Assembly (NCBI RefSeq): GCF_017654505.1
Contig: NC_054541.1
Span: 47,683,986-47,747,985, forward strand
DNA: 64,000 bases
Direction of reading: 5' to 3'
Source of the DNA: Polyodon spathula
Taxonomy: Eukaryota > Chordata > Actinopteri > Acipenseriformes > Polyodontidae
Shown here: one piece after another, positions 1-13,502 of the stretch
Layout: the number at the start of each line of letters is the position of its first letter
Position numbering within the stretch: position 1 is the stretch's first letter
The notes under the pieces: generated by a model
Seen by the model: the letters and a program-made list of their open reading frames with translations, nothing else
What the model was told of the DNA's origin: nothing
The model's database searches: none
Position numbers and translations under genes: made by a program

Positions 1-3000
1 AAATACTGTTTAAAAAAATTATTAATTTCCCACCCAGAGCCATAATTGTTCATCCTGTTTCCCCAAAGTTCAAAATTAACAGAGATGCATTTATTGATTT
101 CTATAATTTCACCTGGAGTCACTCACGTTTAAAGTTCAGTAGTTATGTCGAATGCACTTGCGGAAACATTGTAATGCTAGGATTTGAATTGCCTATTGAA
201 ACAGGAGGCTGGTGTTGGTGACGTCAGGAGATGGCAATTGAAGTACGATAAATAAATATGCTTTGGATCCCCAACACACACAGGATAAAATACAGATATA
301 ATTTGTGTGTGTTTGGTCTTTCCAGAAACTGCACAGCAGACTTGCAGTGGAAGGCAAGGGATAATCCTGACTGGTAAACCCTAATGCCACGCACACAGTA
401 GGGTCACAGACACTTGGATGCTCAAAATCAAACCCTCTTTGCTTCTCTTCAAGGTCACTGTCATCGTCATTTTACTTCAGCATCGATCCTCCTTTCAACG
501 AGACAGCAGTGGCACGGTGTCCTGGCATTCTCCTTAGAGGGTGCTTCAGCAAGAAACGATTGTTACATGAGTCCAAATCCGACAAAGTGAAGGAAGGCCA
601 CACTGCAGGTCTGCCATTGGCTTCAGTTACTGCACAGAGGAAATTTCATATTCTTCTGTACTGTCAGAGGCTGGGTAGTAATTTTTATATTGACTGCATG
701 TGAGCACAATCTAATGTCCAATCGGTCACATTTATTACACAAAGCTTTTATTTTTGAAGGTCCTCAGTCAGAAATTGGGACCCTTATGCCGATTATGCCC
801 ATCTGTCTGGCTGGCTGGCTCACACTACATGGAGAACACGATCCCCATCTTGATCTGGCACCAATAATTAGCAAGCTTTACTAGCCTCCAGACGTTTGGA
901 TTGTAAATATTTTTCTAATTTGCATGTGCTGTGTGCTCATTATTGGTAAATCCATCTGAGCTACATGTGAGCAGGAGGATGATGGGAAATGTAGTTCTGA
1001 GAGGTCCATGCAAGTACATGGGAAGCCATCTTGAGGGAGGGAATCCAATTTAAAAGTTTAAAAAAGTGGTCAAAATGTAAAAATTTAAAACAATACAAAC
1101 ACCTTACATAAACAGTTGCAGCAACACATGGGAACATGTAACACAATAAAATAAAAAGGTCCTTATATACCATTTAAGCTCTCCACTGAAATCAGGTGCT
1201 GACAATCAGGGCAGGGTCTTTGCTGTTGATTGGGCTCATTTACCATTCAAAATTAAACAAGTTAAAAAAACAGCTGCTTGGACTTATGATTCATCACGAC
1301 TCCATGCAGCCGTTCAAAACACTCGATAACTAAAGTCCTACTAAGGTTCATAACAATGTAGTATTCAATATACTGTATATATGCAGAAGTCGAATGTGTG
1401 ATAAGGATTGATGGGTGGACATACAGGTGTCTCCACAATTATATCCTCGAGGCTGGAGATACAGTATGCATCACCAGCAGCAGATAAAAATAAAAATTAA
1501 AAAAACACAACAAATCTGAACGGCAAAACCCATTAATAATGTTCTACCAAGAAAGGCGTTCTACTGCAGTAAGTGAACACAGGAGACCATGAAGAAAGGA
1601 AGGCTTTACTACGAGGCCAAACTGAGACATCTGGAACGTGAAACTTTCATGACAGCTGTTCCAGAGACTCGAAGGCCCTTTAATGTACACAGCAAACTAA
1701 TACAAGAGCTTCAGGCTTTCCTTATTTGTGTAAAACAGTCAAGCTTCAGTTAACTCTTTAAAGGAATGATAGCTGACTAAATAAATGCATACATTTTACC
1801 TGTTCTACACTTCCATTAGAACCGGACATAAAATGTGCAGTTGTGAAAGAAACACATACTAAAGTATTGTACAATAATCTGTTGCATATCCGCCATGATT
1901 ACTCTCTTTAAAAATGTTAGCTTATTATTAGAGAAGATCAGTTCAGAGATTGTAGATATTACCAAAGTACACTGTGTTGTATGTACTCTGTGACCTATCG
2001 TTGCTGGTAGTGTCACATGAGCTCTTCAGTGTCTTGATATGTAAATAAATCCTGTTCGCCCATGGGGTGTATCAACTTCAACCTCTGTCTAGCTCCTGCC
2101 TGTCACTCAGCAGCGAATGCACACACCTACTCTGTCACAAGCATCAATACCCTGTATCTTTCTAAACAAGGGATTTAGGGGAGCGCCCTAATAAAAGCTG
2201 AATCTCAAGACAAGAATTGTATGAATATAGTAATTGTTACAGCTGTGTATAATGGGATTTAAAACAGGATTCATTATCTGGTCCCACCGCAGTCGGATAT
2301 GTGACAGATTACTGTATTTTCATAATAACCCTTTAAGGTACAAAACAAATGATACTTCCGTTATTCTTTTTGCGATGAGGTGAACAAAACAGGATTTAAA
2401 ATGTACTAACAGGTTGGATCTGGTCATGAAATTGAGTCACTCTCAAATGTATTTTAAGAAGAAACTGTTTGAGTAACCGCTCAATTCCTTGTGTACCTCA
2501 AGGGGTTAAAACACGATCTCATTTGCTACACTGGGTTAAAGAAAGTTCCCTGTTTCCATGTCTTACACGCAGGAAATCTGTAACACTAGCACTTCCTGTG
2601 TCATTTCACCCGAGCAGGTGTCTTCTGGGTCAATGCATGTTCCTGGTTGAAAGCACGGCAGTCATTATTTTGTTCGCTTACAATCACTTTAAAATGGCCA
2701 GGCTTTAACAAGCCAACCTTTCACTGTAGACTCTTCAGGCTGAATGACAAGCCCCCTTCCACCACAAACAACCCTCCCAGGCAGGTTCTGTACAACCAGC
2801 ACAGCTGCACTAAGGGGTCCCATTTATTACAACACTGACAACAGGATCTCAGTCAGAGCACTGGATTGATCAAATCAAGGGTCGAATGAATGGGATGAAC
2901 TCTTTGTTACTGTGTTACTGTAACTGCTTTGTTTAAATGGAGGTATAAGCATTAAAACATGATTACTTAAGCACAATACAAATAATTTTGCAAATATAAC

Positions 3001-3390
3001 ATTGTATTTATATAGTTACGCAAGCTGTACCACAGGTCAAAAACTCACAGCATTATCCTGTTTCACTATTATATTTTGTACACAAGCAGTCTGTGCTCTG
3101 TGCCTACAGTAGAGCTGGTATAGCACAGTTGCTGGTTCTGAAAAACATTTATACATTACATTTGAGGAGGTCAACAACACCAAAGAGGAAAAGGGACAAT
3201 CTAGTAATACAAGTACAGTTAGCGTTACTTCTACTTTCACTATCTTTACCACTTTGGCATAGTAAAAAGTTGAAACTAGGATAGTACATACTGTAACATG
3301 AAGTTGGGGGGGGGGGTCTGGAGTACAGTTATGATCTCTCGCTTTTCCTATGCAGGGATGGAAATAAATAAGACTCACTTAATAGCAGTT
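1..3390. other. gene-free stretch, possibly RAB3IP intron
   Basis: I see no coding exon here: open frames are short, lack recognisable domains and are not bounded by convincing splice sites. If the minus-strand exon near 12.5 kb is the first exon of RAB3IP, as gene order suggests, this stretch would lie in its first intron. No repeat was recognised apart from a short G run near 3306. Confidence 0.4.
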
Positions 3391-3393
3391 TTA

Positions 3394-3490
3394 TCCATTC
3401 CTGATTTTACTGTGTGTTTTTTAATAAGACACCTGAGCTTGTTACCTCTACACTGTGGCTAATCAAGCTCATAGTAAAACCTGGAATGGG
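3394..3490. repeat. short palindromic MITE-like repeat, copy 1
   Basis: About 97 bp with imperfect terminal inverted repeats: the left end reads like CCATTCC-GATTTTACTG and the right end is AGTAAAACCTGGAATGGG in opposite sense. The interior (AATAAGACAC, GCTTGTTACCT, TGTGGCTAAT) recurs almost unchanged near 14811-14905, so this is a dispersed family. It has no coding capacity and looks like a non-autonomous DNA transposon. The superfamily cannot be told from two copies. Confidence 0.55.
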
Positions 3491-3499
3491 TGAAACTGC

Positions 3500-6320
3500 T
3501 CTGCAATAGATGTCTTATTTCTACCCATGCTATGGTAGTGCAGCATCATAAGCTCTGCTGTCACTTGCTGTAGTCTTGTTATTCCCCACAGCGGCACATG
3601 TGCTTCAGTCACTCTAGAAACATTAAACCCCAGTAACTCAAGGCAGCAGTACTGTAGTTCCCCATTCACCTAAAACCCAGGTTTTAGCTTTCTATGCCCC
3701 TATAAATAACTAATCCTAAGAACAAGGGTCCAATTATACCTATAGCAGTATCATTAGCCTAATGCAAAAGGGGAGCTGCTGTATGCACTTCATGCATTAT
3801 GTGATGGCCATTCAAAACAAGTAGGGTGCCTTTGGCTGCCTCATGGAATTGCTACAGTACATTATTATGGTAAATTCTCAACTCACTTGCATGAGTTACC
3901 TTACTGTCTAGAGGATGCCGGATGCAAATAGCTTTCAGGTATTTCCTCTGACCTAGTGGAGCTGTGAATCTCTTTAAGTGTTTGCTATTGCTAGATAGGG
4001 GATTACACAATATTTGGCAGGGACAGTGGAAAGGCCATATTGTTGCCCTCCTGTGAGCGCTATCTTTGTGAGGGTGACTAGCTAATCTGAAAAGATGGCT
4101 ATGTGTTGGTTTCTTTTAAGCTTCTAAGAAAGACGAAACGTACCCTTGAGGAAACTGTAATTATCCAGGGATTAAAAACTGCCTGGCAGCTACAGCAACA
4201 GGGTTGTGTACTGTATGCACAGGAAACTTTCTTTCTCCTTGACACAATGCTTGCAGACCTTTCACATACAGCCGAGGCACATTCTATACAAAAACTGATG
4301 ACATCACTGCATCACCAGAAGCCTTTGTGTCAACCTATTATTAGACACATTTATTACACGCTCCTGCAGATTTGGGATACAATTACACACATCAGATAGC
4401 AACTGCTGCTAAGGAAGTTGACTGCAAATTCTAATACTGCAGTACAAGTAAAACTTTGTGTACAGCACATGTAGCAATTTATTTTATCCTAGAGAAAGCA
4501 GGACTTGCAATATGTTTGAGGATTTTAACCACTTACTGTAAAAAAAAAAAAAAAAAAACAGGCAAAAATCATTCAACTGAGTTGCATTCAACAGAGAATA
4601 TTCTTCAGCTGAATGCAACTAAACGTTCCGCAACTATAGAATTAATATCAATTAAAAAAAAATTAAAAAACGAAGCCTATTGCGATCTGCACTATATGGC
4701 AGTAAAGCATCCCATGCATGAATCTGTTTTCAAAATGTACACGTCTCTAAGATGATTTCATGGTTTAGACGCTCCGATTCCGATTCTACCGTCTTGAGGA
4801 AGGCACTATTACCACGAATGTAAAGAGATCCGTTTAAATAAAGTGGATTATTGACCCGAACAGTGAACTGTGTCACAGACTGCTATTCCGCATGCAGCTC
4901 AGTCTTTGAGCACGAATATTAATCTGTACACAGCTGAATAAACACTCTGTACTGTAATGTGTAAAGCAGCCATGCCCTTCCAACTGAGACACACAATTAT
5001 TTGAATGTGAGCCTTTATTCCACGTCCCAGAAAGCCAAGAGATCAGTGTTTCATGTCCAGCACTATATGTATGTTCTGCTAATTTCATGTCCAGATCAAA
5101 GCAAGTAACAAATTCAAATTCACTGTAATGATGCTTTTGTGCTATTCTTGTCGTGGTCAGCAGTGATAACTTGTAACACGGAGTAAAGGGCACCTTTGCT
5201 TTATTATTATTTATACAAACATCCTGTAAAACACTAACTTTTTTTTTTTTTTTTTTTTTTTTAAAAACAATGTTCTGTTAATTTAATATTGATGCAGTCA
5301 AACACATTTAAGTGTATAACCTATTTTTCATGAATATTTATACACTTAAACAGAGTATACATTTAAGCGGGTTGGTGATCTGTGATCCCTAGTCTATCCC
5401 TATAAAATATTACTGTACCAGTAACATAATGCATTGTGCTACAGTCCTAAGTCCTTCACTTCATTCAGGCAAACAATTTATTTTACTTCAATATGAAAAC
5501 ACTGCACCATCAGTTTTTATTTGAAATGTACAGTAAATGATAAACAATGCACATTCACAAAAAACCCTCTTTACTGTACTTTCAAGAATGAGATGCTGTA
5601 TGTACGTCACACACAATTTACCATATTCATTCTGAAAACTGTATTCATGCATGGTCTTCGCACATGTACTGTTAGCCTACATGAATGCTGAATCATTATC
5701 GACGTGCCTTTAACAAATGCTGTGTTCAATTTAGCACATCATAGTCCTTTACAGTCTCCTAATGAAAAGTACTGTATTTCAGTTTCCTTTTTTGCAGCTA
5801 TTTTAGTGTGGGAATGTACTGAGATCACTCATGTTCCTCACACCACGCCCCTTTACGACAGTTCACAATGCACGTTTTCTGTTAATTGTACAGAAAATAT
5901 CACCACTATACAGTAAGATGGGAATATAGAGCTACACTTACATTACACTTAACTGTGGTAAATAATAATGCAATTGGAAATGGTTTGGGATTTTAGAATA
6001 CACATAGGTGAGACACACACTTAAACAATAGACACTCAACAAGAATCCCTACAAAAACCTGTTGAAGCCACATGCAGCTTGCCTGCTTTGTGCCCACCCT
6101 GGACACCTGTGCTGACATGTCCTGTAACCCGCAGCCATCTGCAGCAGATGGGCAGACACACCACAGCCCTGAAGTGTGCTGTGCCAATGAGCCAGTGTTT
6201 CAGCTGGCAGAAAGGGCAAATTGCAGCCAGTTGCATACTTTGACCTACAAGATGCTGGCAGGGTGAAATGGCCATGAAAGTAAAGCAGCAACAAAAATGT
6301 ATACCTGTATGTGTGTATAG
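3500..6320. other. gene-free stretch
   Basis: No supported gene. It contains A- and T-rich runs (an A tract near 4541-4558, a T tract near 5240-5262) and AT-rich unique DNA. Open frames here, the longest about 100 codons, have no recognisable domain and no plausible splice context. Confidence 0.4.

Positions 6321-6326
<6 letters not shown>

Positions 6327-6400
<74 letters not shown>
6327..6400. repeat. (TA)n microsatellite
   Basis: An uninterrupted TA dinucleotide run of about 74 bp directly abuts the left end of a Tc1-like element. TA is the target dinucleotide of this transposon superfamily, so the run could have been the landing site or could have expanded from the duplicated target. Confidence 0.9.
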
Positions 6401-6406
<6 letters not shown>

Positions 6407-8027
6407 CAGTCAAAAGTTTGAGTACACCTGCTTGAAACCAGGTTTTTCATGATTATCTATGCTTTTAACTGTATAAACTTGTCTATAAACACTTAATATT
6501 TCATTATATGATACCTGTAGTTATATAAACTGATAATCATAAGTGAATTGCATTAAAAAATGTAATGTTTAAATGAAAATGTAAATCTTGTCAATTTCAA
6601 TGAAATGGTGACTCAAAGCAAGGGGATTTCAGTCTGAAGTCCAAGTCAGTTAAAAGTCTGAGATGTGTATAACACGGTGTTAGAACACTGGCCTAAGTAT
6701 AAAAGTGTCTTTGTTAGATGTTCTCTGAGTTAACTAGCATTGTACCTAATTAACCTTTCGTCACCAATTATTGTTAACAGGTGAGGGTCCATGATTACTA
6801 TAAATATAGGTAGCATAGGCACAAGTTTGTCATTCCTGAATGTAAGGGAGCAGAAAATAGCAAAATACGCTCAGTTAAGCAAAGAAAAAAGACTGTAATT
6901 ACTTTAAGAAATGAAGGTCAATCTTTAAGACAAATTGCAAGAACTTTGCAAGTGTCTACAACTGCTGTGGCCAAGATCATCAAACGATTTGAAGAAACTG
7001 GCACTCACGAGGACCGAACAAGGTCAGGCAGGCCAAGGCTGACCTCAGAATCAGAGAACAAGTTAATTCGAGTCAAAAGTCTGCAAAACCGGCGATTAAC
7101 TGTCCCTGAAATACAAGCTCAGCTAAAAGCTACTAGAAGGACAGATGTTTCAACATCAACTGCTCAAAGGAGATTGCGTGAAGCTGGTCTAACTGGAAGA
7201 ATTGCTGCAAAGAAACCATTGTTAAGAGTGCAGAATAAGAGGTTTGAGGAGTGGAAGTCGGTCTTATGGACCGACGAGTCAAAATTTGAAATATTTGGGT
7301 CCAACCACCAAGTATTTGTAAGACGCAGAGAGGGTGAGCGCATGAGTTCTGCATGTGTGGTTCCCACTGTCAAGCATGGAGGAGGCAGTGTCATGGTCTG
7401 GGGTTGGTTTGCTGGTGACAGAGTTGGTGATCTTTACCAAGTCCATGGCAAGCTCAATCAGCATGGCTATCATAGCATACTTCAGAGGCATGCCATTCCA
7501 TCAGGATTATGGCTAGTTGGGCAGTCCTTCATTCTTCAGCAAGATAATGACCAGAAACACACCTCAAAGTTGTGCAAGAACTATCTGGCGAAGGAAAGTG
7601 AAGGACAAGTCAATCTAATGACCTGGCCTGCCCAGTCTCCAGACCTCAATCCCATAGAACTTGTACGGGAAGAACTGGACAGAAGAGTCAAAGCAGCGCT
7701 ACCCACAAGTGCCCTACATCTCTGGGAATTGCTGCAGAAGAGCTGGGAAGACATGTCGGGTGATTTCCTGCTGAAACTTGTTAACCGAATGCCTTGTGTT
7801 TGTGAGGCTGTTATTAAGGCAAAGGGTGGCTATTTTGAGGAATCCAAGATTTAGAGACAATTTTCAATTTTCTTGAACATTGTTGATACTCCTTATGTTT
7901 TGTTTTGTATATTGTAACATGTGTTTTCATTTTCAAGTATTTACAGAAACGTACACGACGTAAAACATTGTCAATTATGAAACAACCTTGTTTCCAGCAA
8001 GTGTACTCAAACTTTTGACTGGTACTG
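6401..8027 (+). mobile_element. Tc1-like transposon, DD37E-type spacing
   Basis: About 1.63 kb bounded by inverted repeats. The right end, read inward, is CAGTACCAGTCAAAAGTTTG; the left end matches it except for the first base, and similarity fades after roughly 45 bp. The left flank is TA; the right flank has TG, so one target copy has mutated or slipped within TA/TG repeat DNA. One transposase frame runs left to right inside. The spacing between the second catalytic Asp and the Glu is 37 residues, which differs from the common DD34E of Tc1. Family assignment (a DD37E clade has been described) rests on that count. Confidence 0.85.
6946..7854 (+). pseudogene. Tc1-like (DD37E) transposase, 5'-damaged
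   Basis: An open frame of about 302 codons encodes most of a Tc1/mariner transposase, which would bind the element's inverted repeats and catalyse cut-and-paste transfer. The N-terminal part is helix-turn-helix DNA binding with a GRPR-like linker (RSGRPR). The DDE core follows: WTDES gives the first Asp, QQDNDQKH the second, and SPDLNPIE the Glu. I count 37 residues between the second Asp and the Glu. The usual W-D after the Glu is replaced by R-E. No ATG opens this frame: N-terminal homology seems to continue upstream in a shifted frame to an ATA at 6857 where a start would be expected. All three catalytic residues survive, but the 5' frame break makes it probably inactive. Confidence 0.75.
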
Positions 8028-9277
8028 TGTGTATATATATCTTACTTTTGTCTTACTTTTGTTTACTTCTGCAGTCTACTGTAACTGTCATCAGAACAGG
8101 AAGTGAATGATTAGATATTTTAAAAATTATAAAAATACATTACATTCAAAAAAGCATAAGCAAACAAGCAAACAGTAGAACAGGAGGCAGTGACAGTGCT
8201 GCTGACGCTCTGTCAGGAACAGGTAAGAAACTGTATTGTAAAGCCTTACTGTAGATGCTACTCCTGCAGGTAGCGGTCTGCTTGCAATGACCCCCCCATC
8301 CCCCGCCCTCTGCAGAAAGACCTCAAGCTATCCTGACACAACCCCCCCACCCCCTTTCCGGTCCCACTGCAGAAATTAGGAATCAATGCCTTGTGGTTCA
8401 CAGAGAGGCTAGCCTGTTTCATCTTGTTAATTAAACAAAAATGCTGATCTAAAAGCCCATTATTAAAATTATGTTGGTTTGCTGTTCATTTTCACTCCTA
8501 CCCATTCGCTTTCATGCACTGCACAGTCATTTTCAACACATAAACCTAAACCACAAAACATTATCTTCATACAAGCACTGTTTAACTTGTACTTTGTAGA
8601 GCAGAACATTTTATTAAAAAAATAATAATAATAATCTCTTACCTACAGTACCTACAATTTTTTTCATAAAAAATACTTTGAATTTTGAATTCAGAATCCT
8701 TTTTTAAGCAGTCTGGTTCAGGATTATAATAATCCCTCCTGGGGAAATTATAATGTTATCTTACCATCATGAAGAGGATCTAACTGCTGTGGAATATGAA
8801 AATGACTGGGTAATGCCTTTGCTAGCATCATTGTTAAAACGCTAATGTTTGTTTTTTTGGGTCTTTGACAGTTTAAATGCATAGATGAGGTTAACCTCCC
8901 AGTGTTTGTTTTTATTTTCCACAGAGAGTATTTTGAAAGTCTTTTCTTTTCTCTCTGTACTTTTTTTAGTGCTGCATAGGTCTAGTTTTGCCCTAGCATT
9001 CTTGAAATCTTAACTGTTTTGATGTTTATGTGTAGTTATATAAGCTTTTCATGTTACAGATTTTAGTAAACATTATAGAATCTCCACATGAAGGTAAATG
9101 CACTGACTTAAGCAGAAGAAGAGCGGCTTTTGTGGTAATAAGTAGAGCTGTGGTCAGTGGTGTTGATTGGCCGAATTCACCACTCAACAAGCAGCTGCTT
9201 TAATTTGTGTTGCTGCTCCCCACAAAGCGGTCAGTAGCCTCTCTGCAGAGCAACAACCAGCACAACTTCAAAAAACT

Positions 9278-9279
<2 letters not shown>

Positions 9280-9318
<39 letters not shown>

Positions 9319-9319
9319 T
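9280..9319. repeat. (TTA)n microsatellite
   Basis: Trinucleotide run of about 13 perfect TTA/ATT units. It makes a leucine-rich stretch in an overlapping spurious frame. Confidence 0.9.
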
Positions 9320-11680
9320 AGTCACTTAAAAGATGTTTCTTTCTATTGGAATGACATCCACCGACGCTCAGCTGGGTGGGTATCAAAGCCTGCTTACTGT
9401 GGAAAGCTCAGTCACAATAATCATTGTGTGCAGCTTTAGTTATAAACTAAATTAATTTGAATAATTAGTTGATTTACTTTTTAATGACACCTCTAAACCG
9501 ACTGACGTCAGAACTATACTAATAACACTTTTTTTTTGCATGGGCCCACCTGTCTCTATACAGTACGTATTATACTTGCACAGTATGCTGGCATGCTTAC
9601 TCCAGGCTCCCATGTCTGATCCAATGCATTCTTTATTTATCAGCCTTACTGCTTTTTAACCTGCCCTGCCCGCCCCTCCCCCTCAAACCCCCACACATTC
9701 TTCTAATTGCTGCCAGCCGCTAAGTACACCTTATTTATTTATTCAGATCACAAGGGCACAATAAATAATGAATTAATGTTGTAAATACACAGTGTGACAG
9801 CTACATTCATCTACGAGAGAGACACAGCCAGGCAAGCACTTCATTCTCATACACAGGTGGTACCACTGGGTGACAGCGGCTCAGGATTACTAAGCTTTGG
9901 CTTCTTCAGTGGAAAAGTTTGCACCATTTTAAAAGGAAAAACAACATTTATTGTCTGCTTACTAGACTCGTCAAGCTGTCCCAGAAGGCAGACAGTTTGT
10001 TTACATTACAAGACACAGCTATGGCACTGCAAGCGCCTGCTCTTTTGCCTCTCTGTCCACTTACTGCAAGTAGCTTGTTTGAGTACTGCTACATGATGTT
10101 ACATGATGTTTTAAACACCATTTGTGAGCTCTATCCTCCTAAGAGATGCACATCCCAGCGACTGCTAGTGACCAGCAAGACCTGGAAATTGTACACTCTG
10201 GTTTATTATGAGATACCCAGCTGGCACATAAAACCCCATCATTTTTTTTCTTGAACGATTACAACCAGAATTCCACTCTCGTGAGCCAGTCCTGAAGAGC
10301 TCTTCTACTCCAGGCTGGACAGGGACAGTATTACCTGTTCAACCTGAAGACTTGAATGAAGGTTAAATTGGTTCAATTACAAAAATTACATCATTTAAGA
10401 CTGGAAAGGCCCCCGTGTTTCCCATCCCTGGTTTACACTGTCTATGGAGCGTTTTCCTTCTGCTGGTGCTGTACCTAAATATAATAGCTAATCATCTGTT
10501 AGCAGCGAGTGTCTATCAGGATGCAAGCCAGGTGAAGCTATGTTTTCTTATTTTGTATTTGACTACTGGGTGTATTCAGAGTTGCTGGGTGTCTTTCAGT
10601 GAAGTGAAGCAAGCCGCCTTCTTGCTGTACTGTATTGTACTTTACCATCTGGCTTGGACTGATTTCGGCCAAATACAAACTAAAATGAAACACTAACAAA
10701 ATACACACATTGTTCACACTACCATACAGTACAGTATATACAAATCCACCCTCACTGGTTCTCATGTTGCCTCAGTAATGCTCTCCAGATTGTGGCAGTT
10801 TGTGTAAGCCATTTATCGGGAGTTTTATGACATTCAAAATCTGTTTTATTATGCCTATAAGGATTTACAGAACATATTGGTGTTGCTTCCCTTAAATTGG
10901 AACAACGATGGAAGCAGTAAGTTTAACCACACAACACACAGGGAAATAGACACCCCAAAACCACCCAATCCTATTACTGTTCTAAATGACACACGTAATC
11001 CGCTACTGTAGGTGTGCACATTCTTCAGACATTCCCCACACTCCAGTATCGGTGCTGCCCAAAACATCGTGCATGCAGGCAGAGATTGTTGTTGTTTTGT
11101 TGTTTGTTTGTTTTGTTTAGTTTTAAATGAGTTTTTGCGTTGCATTGTATTGTTATTTGCCCGTAGGCCTATAGATCAATGCAATTAGTAAGCTCTTTAG
11201 AAAGATGTTCGAAATTCCTTAAAGCCATTGAAATGTGTTTTACCAGAGCGTCAAGTACAGCCACATTTTTGTGCATGATTGTTGTCTCGTCTTGGTGCTA
11301 GGCCAAGCCACGACTACTGTATCGGTCTATCTACATATTCAAAAATACCGTCCGGGTTACCTGCACCCTATTTCAAATGCGTCAGGGGTCAGTCACGTGT
11401 TGAGTTGGCCCATTTGTACAGACGCTTATACAGTTGACATATTTTGTTACAAGGTATATTTTAGAACAGATCATCAACAGTGATATGATCAACAGGTACC
11501 TTATGTAATTTTTTTCTTGCTACAGCGTATTTACAAAAAGCAGGTTTTAAAAAAAATTATATATATAACCATTGGATGTGCAATACAAGTCAACCGTCTG
11601 TTCAAATATTGCTGCATCTTGCTCGCAACTGTATATAATTTCCAATTCATAGTAAACATTTTTAAAAAAATCAAGTAAAA

Positions 11681-11693
11681 CAACAACAACAAC

Positions 11694-11734
<41 letters not shown>
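11681..11734. repeat. (AAC)n/(AAT)n microsatellite
   Basis: A short ACA/CAA run followed by about 14 AAT units. There is no gene context on either side. Confidence 0.85.
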
Positions 11735-11737
<3 letters not shown>

Positions 11738-12449
11738 GCCAGACTGGTGTTATGTCTAGGGGCACTCAGCCTGCCGTGTAAGATTCAAATGCGACTATAT
11801 TACACCGGTAGCGATTCTCATTTAGCCTCGAACAGGTAAGGACACTCAGTTAGGATACAGACTACTTTTAAAACCAATCCTTGTGGAATTATTTCAAGCC
11901 TCTCTGAGCACCCTATTCTTTCCACCTTACTACTGGTACAGGACTGTTAAATCCGGCTTACCCAGATACAGTAAAACAGATACTCCGCCAGCATGTCGTT
12001 TTGTTTCTACAGTGGTTACATACAAGTAGAACTACTGTATGGCACTATCACTGCCTGGGAGCCTGCTGCACACGGAGAGTATAATTAAGATTGTCAATGT
12101 CAAGCCAAGGCGTTATCAGCATCACCGCAGAAACTGATTCTGTTTCCAATGGACGGGTTTACCTTATGACATTATATTACACTGAAATGAATGTCAAAAC
12201 ATGACCATGAACTCTAATATTATACACCACTGGTATGGACACCGTCAATTAACCGTGCACAGCAACAAGCTTCTTAGCTAATAATATTATGCAATGGTCA
12301 GGCGTCATATAAAACACGAATTTTCCAATGGCAGTACAAGCTACACCGTCTTAGTCATGATGTAGGTAGCTAGCTACTACTGTACCTGCGAATATCAAAT
12401 TACAGCTGTCTCGAGTTTGCTGTCCAGACAGTACAATCACAGATCTTAC

Positions 12450-12690
12450 CTTGTTTCAACGGATGCAGACGTTTTCCTCAAACCTCACTACGAAAGGAAT
12501 AGGAAAAGCGGATTACAGTCCCCAGTTTTCACGGTACGCTTTCTTTCGGACATGAATGGACCCACAAGAAATAAACACTATACAACAGTTCACCACCGTG
12601 CATCTCCTGTTATACCCGCTTCTCTCTCTGCGGGGCTGTAAACTACGTTTGCGCTCCTGTCGCTTGTGTTTGCCAGACGTCACAGCGAGC
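12450..12690 (-). promoter_or_regulatory. candidate RAB3IP promoter and first exon
   Basis: On the minus strand a GC-richer patch with a CRE-type site (GTGACGTC, plus coordinates 12676-12683) is followed about 225 bp downstream by a strong splice donor (ACAAG|GTAAGAT, exon end at 12450). The intervening 200 bp has no long ATG-initiated frame, so it would be a 5'-UTR exon. In human, RAB3IP is the neighbour beyond BEST3 and is transcribed divergently from it; the same arrangement predicts a minus-strand RAB3IP start here. The assignment rests on position and a splice signal only. Confidence 0.35.
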
Positions 12691-12699
12691 GGCGCTGAA

Positions 12700-13433
12700 C
12701 ACAATACCGCCACCTACCGACAGGGAGGATTAACGCTACAATTATAACGCTGCAAAAACAGTGCTAACCCACTGCATGCTTGAAGAATGACAGCTAGAAT
12801 GTATAGAGAAGAGTTTGTTTTAAACTAAACTGGTATTTGCATAATGGTAAAATAGGCTAAAAGACCACCAGAAGTGATCTGAATCGGGTGCAATGGGAAA
12901 CAAATGCGTTAAATCATCCTCCGTACACGTATATGATAATCTCCCTTGTTTGTAAGCATTGAGTGTAATTGGACTGAATCTCATCGTGAGTGTATGCAGA
13001 CCATGTAAATCACCACCTTCAATCCTGTTAAAAATCACTATGGTTCACATACACTGTCATGTGCACTATATTGGACCATCTGTTTAGATTTCTTTCAAAG
13101 GCTCACCAAAGACACGGTTGCAGCTCACAGATCAATTCAGTAAATTGGTTTAGGATTAGATGAAAAAACATCGATAACATGATGTAGCCCTGAGTGCATT
13201 ACCTCCAACAGCGCTGTGCATTAACATTGGGATCCCAGGCTCCTAATGTGCTGGGTCTTTCTGAGATCAACTGAAATCCTGTTAACACGGTTATTGCTAA
13301 CCTACCAGATACTCAAACCTATTCACAAAGCTTGTGTGCAAGTCCACCAGCTACTGTATTTATAGCTTCAAGCTCATTGCAAATATCAAATAAATAGATA
13401 TATAGATACATAGTAGGCTCTTTTGATAGACAT

Positions 13434-13502
<69 letters not shown>

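Larger units (their letters stand above)
8028..12400. other. gene-free stretch
   Basis: No supported coding exon on either strand. Simple repeats (ATT)n and (AAT)n are listed separately. C-rich runs occur near 8290-8355 and 9660-9690. By gene order this may be RAB3IP intron 1, which I cannot confirm because none of the conserved RAB3IP coiled-coil exons is recognisable here. Confidence 0.35.

Noticed and set aside
4103..4755. Two plus-strand frames of about 98 codons
   Set aside because: No domain is recognisable, one passes through a poly-A tract, and no exon borders fit.
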